From: Ophioderma brevispina
Taxonomy: Eukaryota > Echinodermata > Ophiuroidea > Amphilepidida > Ophiodermatidae
Assembly: GCA_023653785.1 (NCBI GenBank)
Contig: JAMKCH010022313.1
Coordinates: forward strand, 46,918-110,917
Length of the DNA stretch: 64,000 bases
Reading direction: 5' to 3'
Shown: positions 44,671-55,307 of the stretch, piece by piece
Layout: the number at the start of each line of letters is the position of its first letter
How positions within the stretch are numbered: the stretch's first letter is position 1
Made by a program: the position numbers and the translations under genes
Notes under the pieces: generated by a model
What the model was told of the DNA's origin: nothing
Databases searched by the model: none
Seen by the model: only the letters and a program-made list of their open reading frames with translations

Positions 44671-45277
44671 AGTCCTGCAAAGCAGATGGCACTAGCATAC
44701 AAATCTCCGAATGAGCGCGTGGTCGTTCAATTGCATACATACATGCATGAAAGGCACTCAGCGTCACACCTTATTATAGTCAACTTAGGTTCAAACCATT
44801 TGGGCGATGGCCGTCCAGTACTTATATGTGCCTAAATGGGTTAACAGTTACAGGTTAAAGGCCCTATTACCTTACACATCGATCATTTTCTGGGATATTA
44901 GGTTGCCTTCTCTTTTGGTTGCAGACCAACTTCTGATGTGGCACAGGGTCAAAGAATGCAACAGAAGCAATATGTCGTATTCTTTGAGGAGTAATGGCGC
45001 AAGGGTGATTCGACACCCGGGTATTAACGGGTGGGACTATAGTTTGTTCACATGGGATTGTCTTCGTCTTCGCGATGATGGCTACGATCGCTTTGTATCT
45101 ATGTAGCATTCAAATTCTCCCAGGGAAATCAGGGTGCGTTTCTTTGCAATTTGGGCCCTGAATTGTGGGTGGGGGCCGGAGCTCTATATCGTCATTCGAC
45201 GATAACGAGCCCCGGGTGGCCCCTTTCGGGAAGGAGTTTAACAAGGATGGAAATGAGTTAAGTTTCTCAAAGAACTA

Positions 45278-46005
45278 CGATCAAGATTGGATGAGTTGTA
45301 CCTCCTTCATCAAGTGCATGAATAGAATAGTGAATGAGTTCAGCCTTTACTAAATATCAAGATTGGATGAGTTATACCTCCTTCATAAATGCAAGAATAG
45401 AATAGTGTATGAGTTCAGCCTTCACTAAAGAGTAAGATTGGATGAGTTATGCCTCCCTCATAAGTTGGTTGAGCTGAGTTAAACCCTCATAAGTTCAATA
45501 AGGATGAGTTAACCTCCCTCATCCGTGCAATAATATTAATTATTTAGCCTCACTAAATGCTCAAGAGTGGACTGAGTATAACCTCTCTCCATAAGTTGGA
45601 TGAGCTCGAGTTTAAATGCCTCATAAGTGCATAATGATGAGTTAAACCTCCCTCATAAGTGCAATAATAGTGAATGATTTCAGCCTTCACTAATGATCAA
45701 GAGTGGATGAGTTATACCTCCCTCATAAGTTGGATGAGCTGAGTTAAATCCTCATAAGTGCAATAAGGATGAGTTAAACTTCCCTCATAAGTGCAATAAT
45801 AGAATAGTGAATGATTTCAGCCTTCACTAATGATCAAGAGTGGATGAGTTATACCTCCCTCATAAGTTGGATGAGCTGAGTTAAACCCTCATATGTGCAA
45901 TAAGGATGAGTTAAACCTCCCCCATAAGTGCAATAGTGAATGAGCTCAGCCTTCACTAAAGACTATAATTTGTTACTGGACGAGTTAACCCTCCTTCATA
46001 ATTAT
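45278..46005. repeat. Satellite of about 135-bp units with internal subrepeats
   Basis: CAGCCTTCACTAA recurs near 45341, 45416, 45548, 45680, 45821 and 45949, giving a main period of 128-139 bp after a first short spacing. Inside each unit the phrase CCTCCCTCATAAGT with ATGAGTTA recurs every 35-40 bp, so the unit itself grew from a smaller repeat. Units differ by substitutions and indels. Confidence 0.85.
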
Positions 46006-46147
46006 AGGATTTTATAAGTTAATGATCATCAATTTTATGATTAAGTGCGTTTGTTAAATATGAAACGCATAAATAAAGATTGGTGATTGGACCTGCATTT
46101 CGTTGTTGTGCAGGTATTCCCTCTCAGAGTCCAAGTGCGGAGAGTTA

Positions 46148-46300
46148 AAACATGATTTTGTAATCCTACATAGAGTATGTGTTAAAAATTAATATTGGTC
46201 GACCAAAATGGGGCATATTTTCGCTCATAACATCCAAACCAAACATCCTTTAGCCCTAAATGAGTATAAAAAAATCGTAGAAAAATAGGAGCTTTCGAAA
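46148..46300 (+). repeat. Dispersed repeat, third copy of 9366-9520
   Basis: TTAATATTGGTCGACCAAAA, then CGCTCATAACATCCAAACCA and AACATCCTTTAGCCCTAAAT, closely follow the copies at 9366 and 19030. It is outside the large duplication and so gives an independent outgroup for comparing the two arms. Confidence 0.6.
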
Positions 46301-46441
46301 TAGAGTTCTTCATACAAAAGTGTATACAAAAATGCATTGAACGTGCGAGACTTGCTTGCTTAAATAGAGCAATAAAATTGAACGGAACGTCCTATTCACC
46401 TCCAACAAAAAGCAAATGAAATGAAAGTTTATACTTTTCTT

Positions 46442-46771
46442 ATTGAAGAAGTTCATCAGGACTGTTATTGAAGATTAATCAGAAAAATTCTTTGTACTAG
46501 TCAAATTTAAAACCACTTAGTGTGGACGTTCGACAACTGGCAGTTGTCTTTGTCAACACTGATGATGGAGTGACGATCCTCTGTGCACAGCTTCGGTTGA
46601 CTGTTGCCTTAGTAACCAGAGTTGCCAGTTGGTTTTTTCAGAAGATCGTCAAATACGTGACTCAAGTTGTATTGCCCCTCGTCCCTGTTCATGGTGGTGT
46701 CCAGCTTCCTGATCTCAATCGCTTCCTTGATCCATTCTTGAATTTTTCACTCTCTTTGCCTACGATCCTAG
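46442..46771 (-). repeat. pLTR of the Penelope-like element, downstream copy
   Basis: Direct copy of 49151-49480; both begin GAAGAAGTTCATCAGGACTG on the plus strand and run to TGCCTACGATCCTAGC. Like other Penelope-type pLTRs it includes the C-terminal coding end (minus-strand IRKLDTTMNRDEGQYNLSH). The hammerhead-like core at about 46525-46557 has lost one A of the GAAA box. Confidence 0.8.
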
Positions 46772-47080
46772 CCTCCTCCCAATTAATTACGTGGTTTTCG
46801 TCAACAACATGGTCTGTGATGGCAGATTTGTAGACTGACGACTGGGATGATTTTTTGCTAGCCCTGGTGCGGACATTGACTGCTACCTTGTCGGCCTCAC
46901 TTTTATGTTCTTCAAGCCTTTTTCCAAATTCCTGCCTGTTTCACCTATGTATGTGGAGTTGCAGTTTTCACACAGAATGCGTAGACGACATCAGTAGGGT
47001 TGGGAGGATCCCTTTATCTTTGGTGGACCAGCATGTTTCCGTAGGGTGCAATGCGGGTTTCATGGCATGAGATGTGTAAG
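46640..47080 (-). pseudogene. GIY-YIG endonuclease remnant of the Penelope-like element
   Basis: The minus strand reads VVYAFCVKTAT near 46970-47000, then with a frameshift TYIGETGRNLEK (about 46925-46960), which are the GIY-YIG-type motif and the following R/E positions. After further frameshifts come VDENHVINWEEA (about 46775-46810) and QEWIKEAIEIRKLDTTMNRD near 46690-46745. In intact elements this domain nicks the target and supports insertion. The domain sits directly behind the RT as expected. Confidence 0.75.
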
Positions 47081-47179
47081 ATTTTTAAAAATTCTTGCAA
47101 CTTTCCGACACAACTTCCCAATGGGATGACAACCGAACCTTTAGATTTGGATCCACCTTCTTCTTTTTCTTCTCCTTCT

Positions 47180-48800
47180 TCGTTTGGGGGAGACATCTGA
47201 TCTTTGACTTTTCAAACTCCATGTAGGTATCAACATCTCGGAGGAGCAGATTTTATCGTTTCTTCTTCAGATTCCTTATCTTGCTCTCGGTGACAATTTT
47301 GTTCTTCCTGTCAAGCGAGAGTGCGCACCACACCAAGTTTTTGATGTAAGAGGGTGGTGGGCAATGAAGATGTAGGTTTGGTCATGTTGTTTTGTATCTT
47401 GGTTTCGGTGTGTGTGGCCTTCCGATACACTAACGTTTAATGGGGATGCCATAATCACGTCGCACTATTAAGGTATTCCAGAAATGGAATTTACCATCCT
47501 TTCCTCCTCGTAGGTGAATTTGTATGGAGTGGTGTCATCTACCTGTTAAGATGGTTGGTGAGGTTGTTCACAGCATCCTTCTCAACTACTTCAGATGTCG
47601 CGACATAGCGTTTCATAACTTGGGTTTGCAATCTAGGGGGGCTGTAGCGATAGCGGTTTCTTCTAAGTATTCCATGAAAGATATTGGCTGCCAGAGGTGA
47701 GACTGGGCTGCCCATCGCGGCTCTCCAAATAACTGTCTATAGATTTTACCTCTGAGGTGAAGTATGTAGTTGACAGAATGAAAGCCAAAAGTTCTACAAC
47801 ATCTTCAACAGTTAAGGTAGAACCACACTGCTTGTTGTACTTTGAGCAACCCCTTACTTAAGCCTCTCTCTAACTATTCCAATACTTGCCTGATAGGCGT
47901 GCATGTCGAAACAGAGAAACCACATCATGGGAGTTAAGTATGTTTCTCTTCACGATGACCACATTAACTAACTCCCCACCTTCACCCCCCCCCTTCCTGC
48001 TAACTGTTGGAGTTAACCAAAATGGTGGGCAGTATTTCCTACCATAGGGCAGATGTCCGCTAGCCATCTGAAGTCTGATATCCGATAGTTGAGGTAGAGT
48101 CCACAATCGGTCGAGAGGAGCATTTGCTTATGTATTTTTGGCGTACAATCTATCTGGGAATATTTCCGCTGTAGGGTAGAGTCTTTGTAGGTTTCCCTGT
48201 TTTTTTTCTTCCACTCCCAGCCGGTTACGATAAGACACCATCTTATCTTTTGTACTTAGTGTGTAGGGTTCAACTGAATTTCTTCCTAGGTTTTTGTATC
48301 TCCCAACATAAGACGTAACCTTTTCTCATATCTTGCTTATCTAACAATACATCGCTTTCCCCTTATCTGCTGGGAAATTAATGATGGAATCCACTTTCTT
48401 CAGATCTTGATTTGCTTCTCTTTGCATCCTTCGGAACAGTATGATCTAGGCCTTAGACTAATCTTAGCTTACTGGCGATTGTATGCCCGAGTTGTACGCG
48501 CTTCCTGGGTAAGGTAATTTCTTACATGCTAATTCAGTAGCAAGAACGAACTCCTCCCGGCACACACGTTGGTTTGGCGAGAGAGACGGATAATTTAATC
48601 CCTTAGCTAACACCCGATTTTGCGACTCATTCACTTGTACCATTGGATTAAGTTGAATACCCACTTTTTGCAGGTATTGTCCCGAAAGTCTGGGTTCCGC
48701 ATGTTGCATCGATTTGTGTGAGTATCGGTTGTTTTAGGTTTGGCTTCCAAAATTCTGTACTTGGCGACATTTTGTTGTGTACGTATTCTCGCGTACTCTC
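47180..48800 (-). pseudogene. Penelope-type reverse transcriptase remnant
   Basis: On the minus strand VDSIINFPADKGKAM appears near 48365, RNSVEPYTLSTKDKM near 48270, and MGSPVSPLAANIF near 47700. Then follow QTQVMKRYVATSEVVEKDAV (about 47570-47620), a YRKATHTETKIQNN-like region (about 47385-47420) and GSVVIPLGSCVGKLQEFLK (about 47080-47140), in the order found in Penelope-like RTs. The box that is usually YVDD reads YVAT (47596-47607), so a catalytic aspartate pair is lost. Several frame breaks occur. The 5' start is not defined. Confidence 0.8.
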
Positions 48801-49150
48801 GTTAGATGGGACGAGATTTGTCGTCCAAATCAGAATCCGCGGGTTATCACAGCTTTAAATATGCTCTAGTGCGGATTTTTCTTGTATTTTCAAATATCCG
48901 TACTCGTTGTTGACTACCCTTATCTTCAGCGTACCAAAGCAACGTTGTGCTTGATTAACGAATTTGTTTGTCCTTAGCTCGTTTTGTGTTGATGGGGCAT
49001 TGAAGAGATTCAGGCTGGGAGGCGTGAGGTTTAGATCGCGGACTTATGAGAGTGAACTTAAGATGGTTACGATGTCGGGCAATTTTGCGTTCAAAGTTCT
49101 CCAAATCACGTACTTGTTGACGGTACTTTGACCTATATTTTGGACGTTAT

Positions 49151-49480
49151 ATTATGAAGAAGTTCATCAGGACTGTTATTGCGATTAATCAGAAAAATTC
49201 TTTGTACTAGACCATTTAAAACCACTTACTTGTGGACGTTTCGACAACAGGCAGTTGTCTTTGTAAAACACTGATGATGAGTGACGATCCACTGTGTACA
49301 GCTCTGTTGACTGTTGCATAGTAACAGGGTTGCACGTGGTGTTTGTTCAGAGATCGTCAAATACGTGACTCAAGTTGTATTACCCCTCGTCCCTGTTCAT
49401 GGTGGTGTCCAGCTCCTGATCTCAATCGCTTACTTGATCCATCTCTTGAATTTTAATTCTCTTTGCCTACGATCCTAGCT
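49151..49480 (-). repeat. pLTR of the Penelope-like element, upstream copy
   Basis: Direct repeat of 46442-46771 with small indels. It carries a hammerhead-like core on the minus strand in which GACAACTGCC, TGTTGTC and GAAACGTCC follow a degraded first box (TTTACAA). Confidence 0.8.
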
Positions 49481-49797
49481 GGACACCACCGATGAACAAG
49501 GGACGAGGGGAATACAACTTGGTCACGTATTGACGTTCTCTGAAAAACAACTGGGCAACTCTGTTACTAGTCAACAGTGTCAAACAAGGCTGTAACACAG
49601 AGGCTCGTCACTCCATCATCAGTGCTGACAACTGGCCAACTCGGTACTAGGCAACAGTGCACACAAGAGCGTTACACAGAGGATCGGTCACTATCCACAT
49701 CATCAGTGTTGACAAAGAACAACGGCCAGTTGTCGAAACGTCCACAAGTAAGTGGTTTTAAATTGGACTAGTACCAAGTATGTTTCTGATTGATTTA
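49481..49797 (+). repeat. Inverted third pLTR copy with internal duplication
   Basis: The sequence turns at AGCTGGACACCACC and runs as the reverse complement of the adjoining pLTR, ending at TTTAAATTGGACTAGTACCA and TTTCTGATTG. Within it a unit of about 88 bp (AACAGTG...CATCATCAGTG, 49553-49640) is repeated in diverged form at 49641-49720. Together with 49151-49480 it makes a large palindrome. Confidence 0.8.
49709..49743 (+). ncRNA. Hammerhead-ribozyme-like core (degenerate)
   Basis: TTGACAA (in place of CUGANGA) is followed by a stem AACAACGGCCAGTTGT, then GAAAC and CGTCCAC. CCAC can pair with GTGG at 49751-49754 across AAGTAA. Penelope-like pLTRs are known to carry small type I hammerheads with just this order of boxes. 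Two changes in the first box suggest weak or no activity. The two other pLTRs have similar, differently damaged cores. Confidence 0.4.
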
Positions 49798-49864
49798 TAC
49801 TTTTCTATCATGCTATTACAATCAAGCTAGTAGACTCAAAACTGGTCAATTTGAAAACATAGAC

Positions 49865-49935
49865 CCCCTTAAGTTCCCTAGAGGAAAATGATACCAACCT
49901 GACGATCACCGCAGAAAAAAAGGGAGGATAGCGTT
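49865..49935 (-). repeat. Dispersed repeat, GATCGTCA family, inverted copy
   Basis: CTAGAGGAAAATGATACCAA then CCTGACGATCACCGCAGAAA is the reverse complement of the unit at 5315-5365. Confidence 0.5.
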
Positions 49936-51292
49936 ATTTGTCTTGTTAGTTCAAGCAGCAATTTCCCCCTAAACACATAGGGCAGGGGTCCGCTCTGTGA
50001 TTTTAAGAAAATGGCAAAATGGATCATTAGGGATTTAAAGGATAAATTATTAGTAATGTGTGATATGTTACTTTGTTGGAAACCTATTTTGTTTTTTTCC
50101 TTTCGGAAAAACCGTAACCGTATCCACCCTATTCAAGGTTGGTATAAGTTCAAGGAAGTAATTAAATGGTTACGCGGCAGATCATCAATATATCTAGTTA
50201 TCCGGTAAAAGTTGCAAGGAGGGTGTATATATTTTATGAAGCACAGAGATGATTTTGAAATGATTTTATTAGCTATTTGTCTCTGATGTTGCACTAAAAG
50301 TAATGAACTGGCTAGCTGAAAGTACGAGAGGATTGTGTATATTAAAAGGTGTAGTTAGTGTGATCCTAGCAAACAATTTCTTGTTTATGGTTCATTAAAG
50401 ATCCACAAGAAAAGGTTAATTTCAAATTTTCAATAGATTTTGTCGAGGCGTCTTGATGTTATGAGCAAATGGGCTCCATAGGTCACTTTATTGTAATTTA
50501 ATTTAAAATACCAAAATACGAATTTCTTCCCTGAGTAGATCGAATTGCACGTAAGATAAGGCACCATGCTATACTTAGGCCAAGGTTCAGATTGAATAAA
50601 AAATCTCATTTTTTTAGGTAAGTCGGGGAGACGAGCTATGGATCACGAAAGCCCCTTAAATTAAAATGTTTATAAGGCACGATTTTTACAATATGCGTTT
50701 ATGGGATTTTTAGTATTTTGTGTCCGAGGTTGCTTGATATTGTTACAATTATTAATTGCAGCCTTTCGCCTTACAATCACATAGCAAATGTTTTGATCCG
50801 ATGCATATTGCCATTGAACAGGTGGGTAGATAAGTGAATGCATGATCACGACTTTGTTATATAAAGTCCCCAATTGCCCCATTTGAAGTAAAAATATTTA
50901 GGCTTATCGCTGTTTTTAGAATACTCCACCAGTAAAACGAGTCTTCCCGCGCCAACTCCGCTCAGAAGTTCTGGAATTTCATTAATCAAAAATGATCACA
51001 TCTAAAGCTTTCCTATGAGTAGATTTTTACAAATCGGCCTTTGAAATACATGAGTATATTTTAAGGTTTCCAAAATCTCAAGCTTCTCATGTAAATATCT
51101 TAAAATATGATGAAAATCTCCAGTATTAGCGTTGTTATGTCTGACATCATTCCAAATACATTTTAGGTTGATTGAGCTGGAGGTTGAATATTTAAGACAC
51201 CATACAGTGATTTATTCCCGAAAGAATCAAAATATTTGAAATTGCCAGGAAAAGATTAAAAGTGAAGGACAAGCCGTAGAAATTCTAATAAG
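49936..51292. other. Unassigned DNA
   Basis: No gene or repeat recognised. The frames at 50011-50208 and 50670-50882 are short and resemble nothing I know. Confidence 0.35.
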
Positions 51293-54070
51293 TTACTTTT
51301 TTCCAAAACTGAAAGAATGACACAGAAAAGGAAGAAAACGGCAGTGGTCAAAAAGATGCGAATCTCCATTCAAATTAATCATATCATCAGTCGACTGCGA
51401 AGCAGGCGATCGCAAGTTTCCCCCAGTCACTTCTGTTTTGGGCCAGTTGGAGATAGGCCTTTGGTTGCAAAAAAGTTGTTTGTATCCCCCAAGAGCTTTT
51501 GGTTGTAGAGGGATTGGAGAGATATGATATGTTCTCTGTCGACCTGGCTTCCTCTTGCCATGCGGTGGGGGTAGAAGCATATAACCTACTAAGCTCACCC
51601 TCTGGCATCCTTAGAATATTACCAAGAAAAGTAAGCTGTCTCAGTCTTAATCGGTTTATCAGAGGCTCCGACCTGTAGCAGCATAGATTGGCATTTGGGA
51701 CCCGATCAATGCGCTTGACGCCCAGCATGACTCTGTAGCAACATTTTGCTAAGAATTGACCTTATCCTCCAAATTGTTTGTCACCATATACCAAATACTG
51801 TCACGCAATGTTGTGTTGAAGAGGCGTACTTTTATTTCGATTGGTATACTTTGACCTCTCATATGCGCTCCCAACTTCCAAAATGCTGACAAGGCAAGGG
51901 CTTTTCGTCGGTTAAGGTCTTTAGAACGGGAAGCCATGATACAACCAAGATATTTGAAGTCGGGACATGTTTTGATGCCTCGCCATAACTTTAAGCAGTA
52001 GAATGGGTGCAGTTGTAGCCATGTACTCTGTCTTTTGCACACTGATTATCCGGCCCAATTCTTCAGCTGCAGCTGCTGTTCGTGGATAACTGTGCCTGAG
52101 CTCTAAGGATTGAAGACTCCAGTAGGGCGATATCGTCAGCGAAACTACTAGGTCGTTTAAGACTTTGGCTGTATACCTCCTGGACTGACGCGGATGTGTC
52201 ATCAAATCGGAATCTGTATCTTTAGTTTGCTTTTCAGCCAAGTAGTCTATCAAGCACAAGGAAAATAAAAGGGGAGCTAATACATCTCCCTGTGAAACGA
52301 GGAAAGTCTCCGAGATATTTCCATCTATACCATAAGCGCTTTTGGAATGCGCTAAGAGGACGCCTATGGCTTTTACCAACCTGTCTGGGGTACCATAATG
52401 CCGAAGAACCGAGAACAGACCTCCTGTTATTCGGTCAAAGGCTTTCTTTACTTAAAATCGAGAAGGTGATGGTGAGTGGGAGTTGACAACTCTGAAAGCC
52501 CTCCATGATTCTCCTTATGATGTGTGCGCTGCTGTGCAGACCGCCTTGTCAAAACCAGCTTGGTTGGATCTTAGTAATAGGATCAACATGCTCTCGTATT
52601 CTTGTTCAACAGGTATTTTGTTTGTCGACTTTTTTTCTGGCCACTGACATCAAGGTAATTCCTCTGTATTATTCATTCAGCTGAGGTCTCCTTTCTTAGG
52701 CAAAGGAACAATTATGTTATGATCCACTGTCTTCGTGGGTGAGAGTGTGAGAAACTTCAACGCACAACTTGTTGATGACCTGCACCATTACTTCCCCACC
52801 ACTCTGGAATGCTTCTGATGTTATTGCACTGTCCACTCCAGCTGCCCTGTTGTTTTTCATTCCTTGACTTGCCTTTTCTGGTTTCTTCGAGGTATGGTGG
52901 GTCTTGGCAGATATGAAGGTCCTGATCAGCAGGAGACGGTAGATCAGATGTTGGTGAACCGTTTCGTTGTTATAGGATCTAAGTAATGGGCCGCCACTCA
53001 TCAAGAAGTTCTTTTCACTTGATGGGGCTGTACCATCCCTTTTCTTCTTTTGGTGGAAGATCTTCTATGCTGACCTGACCAGCGATTTCGTGATTAATTT
53101 TCCACGTTGTATTACATTCACCCTTCTCACCTGCAACTTCAAGTCATCCAGCTGTTTTCTTTGAGTTTTGGCCAGTTCATCAGATTTATCTGATCATTCA
53201 GCCTTGCATTGAGATTACGCCATCTTCCTTGAATGGTTGTGTTCTATCAATGAGGAATTTCTTCTTTGCCTTGTCTCGCTCCTGTCTCAGCCGTCAAGGT
53301 TTCAACCAATACCACCCAGCTTGCCTTCCACAGGGGCTGCATTTGCCCCACTTTCTTTGGCTGCTGCTTCAACGGCCTTCCTCAATTAGGTTGTACTGTT
53401 CCCGTTATTGAACACAGATGAGTCCCGTTCTTGAAGGATCTGAAAACCATATTGGAAAGTTCGATCTGAACTTGGTTTTTTGGAAGAAGGATTTTTTGTA
53501 GCTCTCTTCTTTTCTTCCAGTCAAACTTTGATCTTCACGGGTCTATCATAAACCTAGATGTTCTAAGGCTGGCTTGGAGACGGATGCTGAGTATTCCTGT
53601 GATCAGAATCACGCTCCACAGTGTTGTAGGCTCTGCGTTACGGAGAGAATTCACCCATTTGCCAATGACTAATGATGTGGTCCATCTGGGATTTGGAACC
53701 ATTTTGGTGCATCCAGGTCCATAGAGGGCTGCTTGGGGTTTGCGGATCTTGCCTGAGCTTCTAGCCTGGTAACTCTGCAGAGTGAACAAGCCTCTCATCA
53801 TTGGTGTAGTTCCTCATGGTAACAGTGAGGACCAACAACTACTGGTGGTTAGACATGTGGCTATCCTTGCCATTCTGGCATTGAAGTCCCCGATTAGTAG
53901 ATGGATATCAGCCTCTTTTAAAGTCTCAAGGTTGTTCGTTGAGAGTGTCATAAAAGGTGCCTGTCTGTTAGCACTAGCTGACTCTGTGTAGCATAGACAG
54001 TTGTTCAGTGAGCCGTGGATACCATGAAAGTAGCTGTTCTACCGCTGGCTAACTGATTGGACCCTCAACA
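51293..54070 (-). mobile_element. RTE-like non-LTR retrotransposon (endonuclease, RT, C-terminus), broken
   Basis: Minus-strand element of about 2.8 kb. Parts in order: endonuclease C-terminal half (about 54000-53520), linker, first RT blocks, RT palm with FADD (52132-52143), a FKYLGCIMASRSKDLNRRKA region, and a C-terminal tail ending near 51387 with a WGKLAIACFAVD-type motif. The N-terminal endonuclease half is missing or unreadable. It is the same general type as the remnant at 6080-6857 but a different subfamily to judge by residues. No tail repeat or target duplication was found. Confidence 0.85.
51387..53801 (-). pseudogene. RTE-like ORF2 remnant
   Basis: Readable pieces are: LFTLQSYQARSSGKIRKPQ (about 53720-53790) with WTTSLVIGKWVNSLRNAEPT (endonuclease end); GMKNNRAAGVDSAITSEAFQ (about 52800-52870, RT block 'NKAAGxD'); SETFLVSQGDVLAPLLFSLC (about 52250-52320, in place of the usual R/VSQGCxLSPxLF); SFADDIALLESSILRAQAQ (about 52090-52146); VQKTEYMATTAP; CPDFKYLGCIMASRS; and RLRLRQLTFLGNILRMPEGE ahead of the C-terminus. 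Frames alternate among at least five segments. The FADD box is intact although the protein is not. Confidence 0.8.
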
Positions 54071-54660
54071 GGCCATCTGTGGACATGCTTGGGCATGGCC
54101 ATCCGACCCCTCCATGTTCTCTGTTCCTGGTAGGCATAAGCTGTAACGAGTACCCCGTTTTTTGTCGTCTGACCATACTATTCAATTATGTGTTGCATTG
54201 CTTCATACGGTATTGCAATTTAACGTTCCGATTTTATGAAAACAAAACCCCGAACACAACAAAGGTATTTTAGCTTGGTAGTGTGCAACTATTAACGGGA
54301 CTATTATTTGAATTCGTTTACCTATCTAAAATAAAGCACTGTTTTCCAAATTTGTTAACTTAGACAATGTATACTTGCCAATGTGATTCAAAATTTTATC
54401 AAAAAACCATGACGAATTCTGCTACCCACAAACGTTTTAAGGTTGTGTGTATATTTTAGCAGCAACTTCTTCAGCCGACCGTTATTAATACTCATTCACT
54501 TTTCGTCTTAAATGACTAACGTGGAAAACTTTAATGAAATAGTCCTCAAATGACCCTTACGACATCACTACTTCCACAATTTTTGGTTTTAACATTCGGA
54601 AAAAAACAGCAAAACCTCAAGAGGTGGTGGGAGCGGTGCAATTCCTATCACGAAATGTGT
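54071..54660. other. Unassigned DNA
   Basis: No recognised feature between the RTE-like element and the small hairpin. Confidence 0.35.
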
Positions 54661-54700
54661 TGACATCCTTGCCAGAATTTACAATCTGGCAGGGATGTCA
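54661..54700. repeat. Near-perfect hairpin, 16-bp stem and 8-base loop
   Basis: TGACATCCTTGCCAGA faces TCTGGCAGGGATGTCA around ATTTACAA, with one mismatch (a G-U pair on one strand). It stands alone, without tandem copies. It is too short for a typical animal pre-miRNA but unusually clean. Confidence 0.75.
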
Positions 54701-55307
54701 TTTTATCTAGTCATGTTTGATGACACAATTCAAAACATTCAGACTCGTGAATTCAACATCGTACTCAGGTGTTTTAAGATAATGATCGACAAGTGAAAGG
54801 GGAATTAGCCGGGTTTAAGCACATAATACAATAGCTTGTCCGTAACGCTGATGACTGGCATGCTTATTCAAGTTGATAAAAGCTGGCATAATGTCAGCAT
54901 CCTTGGTTGGAGACGTGGAGCTTTACAAGGAAATAATATTTTTCCCTTTTTCTTACAAATATAAACAACCCAAATTGTTTTCAATTTGTGGCAGTGATTT
55001 CAGTAAGGGTCTATGTTCATTATGTCTGAATTTGTTTTGGCCATTGTGGCCCTTTAAAAAAAGGATACTTGTCTCGAGCTTATAATACATGTATATACAT
55101 TTTGTTACCAAGAGTGCTGTGCAAAGTGAAATTTACTTGATTTTATCACCGTGCCTGTTTGTTCTTTGAATCCTAAATGGAGTCCCATTTTGGTTAGGGA
55201 ATAGCACCATACGAGTTTATAGGCCGCTACAGTTACTAGTATTTTTGACATTTTGAGAGAATTGTCAGATTGTATTGTTAAAGTTGCGAATCCGTGCTGC
55301 AGCGACC
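54701..55307. other. Unassigned DNA
   Basis: No recognised feature. Confidence 0.35.

Larger units (their letters stand above)
46442..49797 (-). mobile_element. Penelope-like retroelement with pLTRs
   Basis: Minus-strand element. Going 5' to 3' on the element strand: an inverted pLTR fragment (49797-49481), a pLTR (49480-49151), a reverse transcriptase remnant (about 48800-47180), a GIY-YIG endonuclease remnant (about 47080-46640), and a second pLTR (46771-46442). RT followed by GIY-YIG, with direct partial LTRs and an extra inverted copy, is the hallmark layout of Penelope-like elements. Several frameshifts and a changed catalytic box show it is dead. No target duplication was identified. 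Confidence 0.85.

Noticed and set aside
46555..46570. CTGATGA on the plus strand as the hammerhead first box
   Set aside because: The GAAAC box lies on the opposite strand, so the two cannot belong to one ribozyme. The minus-strand TTGACAA is the better placed candidate.
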